From Caprimulgus europaeus (Eukaryota > Chordata > Aves > Caprimulgiformes > Caprimulgidae), in assembly GCA_907165065.1 (NCBI GenBank), contig OU015540.1, positions 62,001-126,000 of the forward strand: 64,000 nucleotides of DNA. The letters run 5' to 3'. The notes under the pieces were generated by a model, which saw only the letters and a program-made list of their open reading frames with translations, ran no database searches and was not told the DNA's origin. This document shows positions 45,601 through 64,000 of the stretch, one piece after another; position 1 is the first letter of the stretch, and every line of letters starts with the position of its first letter. Position numbers and translations under genes: made by a program.

Positions 45601-46374
45601 ACAGTTCCTAAGGGGCAGCACTACCACACCAAATAAAGCAGACTTCCACCCACAGTCCTATGTATTTTCTGGATGGACTATAGTACCAAAGCTGTCCTTC
45701 CTTGTTTGACTTTCCTGAGGTAACAGTTATCCCCAGCTGTGCAAGCCAAAGGAAATCTAACCCTGCCCTCACTCTGCAAGTGTTAAACCTGGACAGCTAT
45801 TATACTTCACTTTTCAGTAGACATGAACTAACTAGATGATAGCCCTTTTAGAACAAAATAATTCTGAGAACATTCACGTTTTCTTACCAAAAGCCTTAAA
45901 AACCTGTCTAGAGTCTGACTACCCCTAAAGAGCTACTGAACTCCTTGGTGGGGGAGGGGTACAAAGGGGATGGAAGAGAGTAAAAAGACTAAAATTGGGG
46001 GGAGGGGAGGGGGCACAACTTACTTGGCAGACCATTAAAATATGCTTTCTTCACCAATGTGTGCATTTTCCCCTTCTTTTTCCAGATCCATTTGATGTTG
46101 ACTCAGGAAAAGAATTTTCTAATCCCAACAGACCAGTCAGTTTTCCAGGGTAATGAAATTTAATTTAAATACTGGGGTTTTTTTAGTTATAAGTTGTTTG
46201 TGCTTTTATAACCTGAAAAATGTTTCCAGACTTGCACAAAGTACTGAAGAATCTGAAGACAGTACGAGCACTCCAGACGATGCCACTGAAAGCAGCGACG
46301 AGAGCAGTCCAGAAGATGATGGTACTATAAAGTTGCTGCAACAACAGACAATAAATCAACCATCTGAAAAGTAA
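42602..46374 (+). CDS. TSR3: TSR3, 18S rRNA aminocarboxypropyltransferase
   Basis: TSR3 transfers the acp group from SAM to the hypermodified pseudouridine of 18S rRNA in the cytoplasm, a late 40S maturation step. Exons: 42534-42750, 43600-43793, 44590-44763, 46086-46149, 46230-46374, all GT-AG and in frame. From the Met at 42602 the product is 241 residues. The family signature is intact: [20 protein letters not shown], then [70 protein letters not shown] and [19 protein letters not shown]. The tail is acidic and Ser-rich ([14 protein letters not shown]) and shorter than in human (312 aa). An upstream exon ending near 42396 (donor GTGCGG) is in phase, but no ATG is seen in its 42.1-42.4 kb frame. 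The true N-terminus is unclear, and 42602 is the first in-frame Met within the exon 42534-42750 (G at -3). Confidence 0.93.
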
Positions 46375-46410
46375 AAAACAACAACAAAAACGCTGAAGTA
46401 CCCACATACC

Positions 46411-46438
46411 ACAAGAAAAAAAAAAAAAAAAAAAAAAA
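46411..46438 (+). repeat. poly-A run in the TSR3 3' UTR
   Basis: More than 20 consecutive A, 36 bp after the TSR3 stop. It is genomic and could mislead oligo-dT priming. Confidence 0.8.
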
Positions 46439-47647
46439 CAATCCCACAGTTGTAACATCTTGTATAAAGATGTTTTCTTGTTAACGGTGTGGCTTGTTCA
46501 CCTGTTACTTGGTGCTTAGCAAATGCCTTTCTTTAGGTGAACCTCAGGCTGTATGTGGGTCTGCAAGTCTGTTTATGCACATAAAGGCTTCAGGTTATTT
46601 AACTTTTAGATAATTGTTTATGGAATGCTAATTAATATGTAGAGAGCGTGAAGCTTAGTTACAAGTTAAAAAAAAATCAGTGTGTCTGGAAAGTGGTTTA
46701 TAGGGATTACATTTACTGAATAGTGCATTAACTAAACCTAACTTCTGGGCTGTATTTCAACTGGAAAACAGGATTTTTTTGCAGGCTTGAACCTGCCATA
46801 TATATATTTGAACTACTTCATCTAGTGTAAACTGACTATCTAAGCTTAAAAGAAAAAGATGCTTCCTGGAATTGTTTTAAACATCTCAGCATATTCAGTA
46901 ACTTTACATGACATTTTTTTTTCATTTACTCTGATACAGTCCTAAGCAACATAAAGTGTCCTGGCACTTTATATTCAGAACTATACCATAAAATTTCAGG
47001 TAACAGGTTCACCAATGCTATCTGCCTGCATTTTCATTACTTGGAGTGGCACTCCCCAGAGTCCGAAATACACATTGTCCACCCTTAAAGATCTGAGTTA
47101 CTTTGATCAGCACTGGTATCTTAGTTCATTTTTCCACAGTGAAAGTGCAGCTGTTAGTAGCTGTTCTATGTACATTTAACTAGAATGCTCTTAGGAGTTT
47201 CCATCAACCAGCTGTAACTTACTTAAACCTAAGCTTCACCAACACTTGGAGATACTGAGGACAATTCATAGTGTTACCTTCACATACGTGGTTACCTCTA
47301 CCTAATGTTAAAGTCAGCAAGATTTAGTGGTACAACTAAGGAAAAAAAGAAGCCCAAGTAGCTTGACAGGGAATCCTTAACTCAAGTTAGTCAGTCACTT
47401 TCTCACCCCAAGAATATGAAGTCTCCCAAATCAGCTTTGTAACAAGGATTTCTGGTGACAAGAAAGCAATCCTACACAAACAATTTTTAAAGGACTGAGA
47501 ATAATATGAAGGTGTTAGCTATTCTAATTTGGGGGGATGCTCTTATGTTACGAAAGCTATTGTAAACAAATGCAGATAAGCAGAACAGATCTGAGAACAG
47601 GGCTGTATCACACTTAAAATAACTTAAGTCTCTAGCAGTAGCACTTT

Positions 47648-47653
47648 AATAAA
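47648..47653 (+). terminator. candidate TSR3 polyadenylation signal
   Basis: AATAAA about 1.27 kb downstream of the TSR3 stop, the clearest hexamer before the convergent UBE2I 3' end at about 48.31 kb. Confidence 0.45.
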
Positions 47654-48328
47654 AAAAGCACTGATACAGCTCAAATGGAACAAAGCTTTTCACACTTCAT
47701 TTGTTTTGCAGAATGATTTTGACTAAAAAAATACAATAAAAAAAGCAGGGAAAGTTTAATAGAGGGCATATCAGCTTGACATACATGAAAATAACTTAAA
47801 TAATTAAACCGATTTCCTTTACAGAAGGAAACTATAATTGCAGAGCACATCCTTTTCCTAAAAGCTATATACATTGACACATGGAAGAGAAGGCACAGAA
47901 GTGTTTCTGATAAACAAGTACCATTTAAAATCCCCAGCTGCCATAGGTCCCCTTGCATTCCTTGGATAACTTCTATTACTGTTTGTATCAATCTAATGCT
48001 TGTGTTATTGTAGTCACACCAGTACATTGATCGCATTACGCACAGTAAGCAGTTGGTTTCTAGCTAGCCAGAATACTGTAAGCTGTTTAAGGAACTGATC
48101 AAAGTTGAATAGCTGCAGTTACCTCTCAGGGCCCAAAGAAGGGACACATTCATGTTGGGGGTGGAGGCAGGAAGAAGAAATGAAGGCAACATCTAAACAA
48201 AAGGTTAAGTGCAGCATCACAGGTCTTAAAAACAGGACTTGCACTGAGTTGTGTTCTGAGCCATTTAAATGGCAGTCTTTTAATAATCTCAATGAAGATA
48301 AATGAAACAAAGCCCTTTATATAAACAG

Positions 48329-48334
48329 TTTATT
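48329..48334 (-). terminator. candidate UBE2I polyadenylation signal
   Basis: AATAAA on the minus strand about 580 bp downstream of the UBE2I stop. It defines a short 3' UTR and leaves some 650 bp between the ends of the convergent genes TSR3 and UBE2I. Confidence 0.55.
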
Positions 48335-48913
48335 TACTCTAAACAGCAACACAGACAGAACGCCATATAAACACAAAGGAAGTGATGCAGAATAAGGATG
48401 CTGGCTGACTTTGGATCTCAGAGGCTCTTAAGCAATAACAACCTAGTTTCTGAAAGATAGAAAAACAAATTCAGGGAGGGAAGGGGGCAGAGGGCATGAT
48501 TTTTTTTTTTTTCCATACAGCCAGCTAGAGGCTAAATACAGTTTTAACATTTTAAAGCATGCCTGCATCAGATAGCAAAGTAACTAGAGATACTAGTGAA
48601 TTTATAGAAGTATAAAAGTTTATAATTTTACAGCAGTTGAAATACTGACATCAATATTAAAATAAAAGCAAGTTTTACATAACAATCAAAAATACAAAAG
48701 ACTGAAGGAAGAGACCCTGTATGAAAAAACGGGGGGCAATTCAGCAAATTTAGAACTGTATACAAGTGGCGAATATGGAAAATGGCACACATACAACCCC
48801 CTCCCCTAAGTGGATATTAATTGTACATAGCAACATTAGATTTTGCAAAAGTTTTGTAAACAAGTTCTTGCCAAACCAATCCCTTCCTTTTTAAGATGCT
48901 GCATGACAGATGC

Positions 48914-63049
<14,136 letters not shown>

Positions 63050-63050
<1 letters not shown>

Positions 63051-64000
63051 CTCTGGACTGGAACGGAAAGTCTCCTCCTGCCTGCGGTACGAAAAAGGTA
63101 GAAAAGGCGGTACTAGCCGAACGGCTACCACAGTCGCAAGGAGAAAAACAAAAGGAGCCGCGCGCCAAGGAACTGCGCCCGGAGCAGCCGCGGCAGGGCC
63201 CAGCACTGCCTGCCTCCGCCGAAGGCCGCTGGTCTGGCGGGCCCTACGAAAGCGCCAGAGGCAGCGACCGAGGCCTGCACAGGGAACCCCGGAGTCCGCC
63301 CGCTGGTTTCCAAGAAAATACTCGTCGGGGGGAGGGGACCGCTTCGCGCAGGCCCGGTGGTACCCAGACCTCCGCGCCGAACCCGGCCCGCGGCCACTGA
63401 GACCTCCAGGGACGGGCCGCGAGAGACAGCGAGCCCGCCTCAGGCGGGCAACGACGCGCTGGCGGGCCCAGCCGCGCGGCCGCCGCAGGAGCCGCCAGGC
63501 TCGTGTACCCCGCAGCTGCCCGTCCTGTCGCCCCACAGGCGACGAGCGCCGGCCCAGGCCCCCCCCCTCTCCCAGGACCCGGGGCCGCCTGCGCGCCGCG
63601 CCAGGCCCTGCCGTCCCAGGCCCCTCGCCCGGCCAGGCCTCACCGTGATCGGCCCCAGCACCCGCGCGTGTCCCGGATTGAAGCGGCAGCGAGTGACCCG
63701 GATGTTCCCGACTCGGCTCCCCCCCCTTTGTCTCTGGTCCGAAGTTTCCCTCCCTCTTTCTTCGGTGCGGAGCGCGGCGGCGTTGTGTGTCCCTTAGCAC
63801 GACCCGTCCGTGCCGCTGCGCCAGCGCGGTACGACCTCAAGCGCGAGCCGTCCGCCACAGTGCACGCGTCCTCGCCGCGCAGGACCCAGAGGCGACCAGA
63901 ACAATGCCTGAGCGCGGAGGGAACCCCAGCGGGGCTCTCCCATGCCCAATCACTTCCCCGCGCCCCTCGGCTCCCACCAGCCCCCGTCAAAAAACTCGAG
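63050..64000. promoter_or_regulatory. CpG island with the UBE2I noncoding first exon
   Basis: GC- and CpG-rich sequence to the window edge, upstream of UBE2I on the minus strand. A good minus-strand donor (GTGAGG after CACG, exon end at 63644) would join a noncoding first exon starting somewhere at 63.7-63.9 kb to the acceptor at 59240. TATA-less. Long open frames on both strands here are compositional. Confidence 0.65.

Noticed and set aside
46153-46374. Apparent separate small gene
   Set aside because: From 46230 it is the last TSR3 exon; the upstream part is intron read through.

Overview
The window is vertebrate nuclear DNA and almost certainly avian. Six CR1 LINE fragments carry bird-type 3' ends, and the genes are intron-rich with short introns in the order expected next to UBE2I on the chromosome orthologous to human 16p13.3. 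Four host genes were rebuilt exon by exon from splice sites and conserved protein sequence: UQCC4 (-), GNPTG (-), TSR3 (+) and UBE2I (-). A fifth, UNKL (-), is only partly present. || Layout. 1-6655: satellite block. Two arms of a ~52-bp satellite lie in opposite orientation around an A-rich spacer and a 55-bp minisatellite. 6660-17370: repeat-rich accessory block holding two direct copies of a ~1.3-1.5 kb segment (purine-rich minisatellite plus an exon-like unit). Between them sit an LTR fossil, a CpG-rich patch with weak exon candidates on the minus strand, a 102-bp GC-rich minisatellite, and a ~140-bp tandem array whose units each carry X-box (RFX)-like, forkhead-like and NRF1-like sites in fixed order. 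17600-26500: UNKL, with its last three coding exons (coiled coil plus C-terminal RING) and its first exon; the exons for the CCCH zinc fingers are not in between. 26950-28780: UQCC4. 29040-42130: GNPTG (11 coding exons). 41750-42600: CpG-rich bidirectional promoter shared with TSR3, containing a 15-bp minisatellite. 42534-47670: TSR3. 48310-63800: UBE2I, with its CpG-island promoter at the right edge. || The genes are unrelated housekeeping functions: SUMO conjugation (UBE2I), 18S rRNA acp modification (TSR3), lysosomal enzyme tagging (GNPTG), complex III assembly (UQCC4), and an RNA-binding or ubiquitin-ligase-like protein (UNKL). They are linked by shared or closely spaced promoters rather than by pathway. 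Compared with the human order as I remember it, UNKL and UQCC4 are inverted as a block and BAIAP3 is absent between TSR3 and UBE2I. || The most interesting signals are the RFX/FOX/NRF1 array at 12.7-13.7 kb, the inverted satellite block, the duplicated exon-plus-minisatellite segment, and UNKL without its zinc-finger exons. Family assignments rest on recognised protein sequence; no database was searched.
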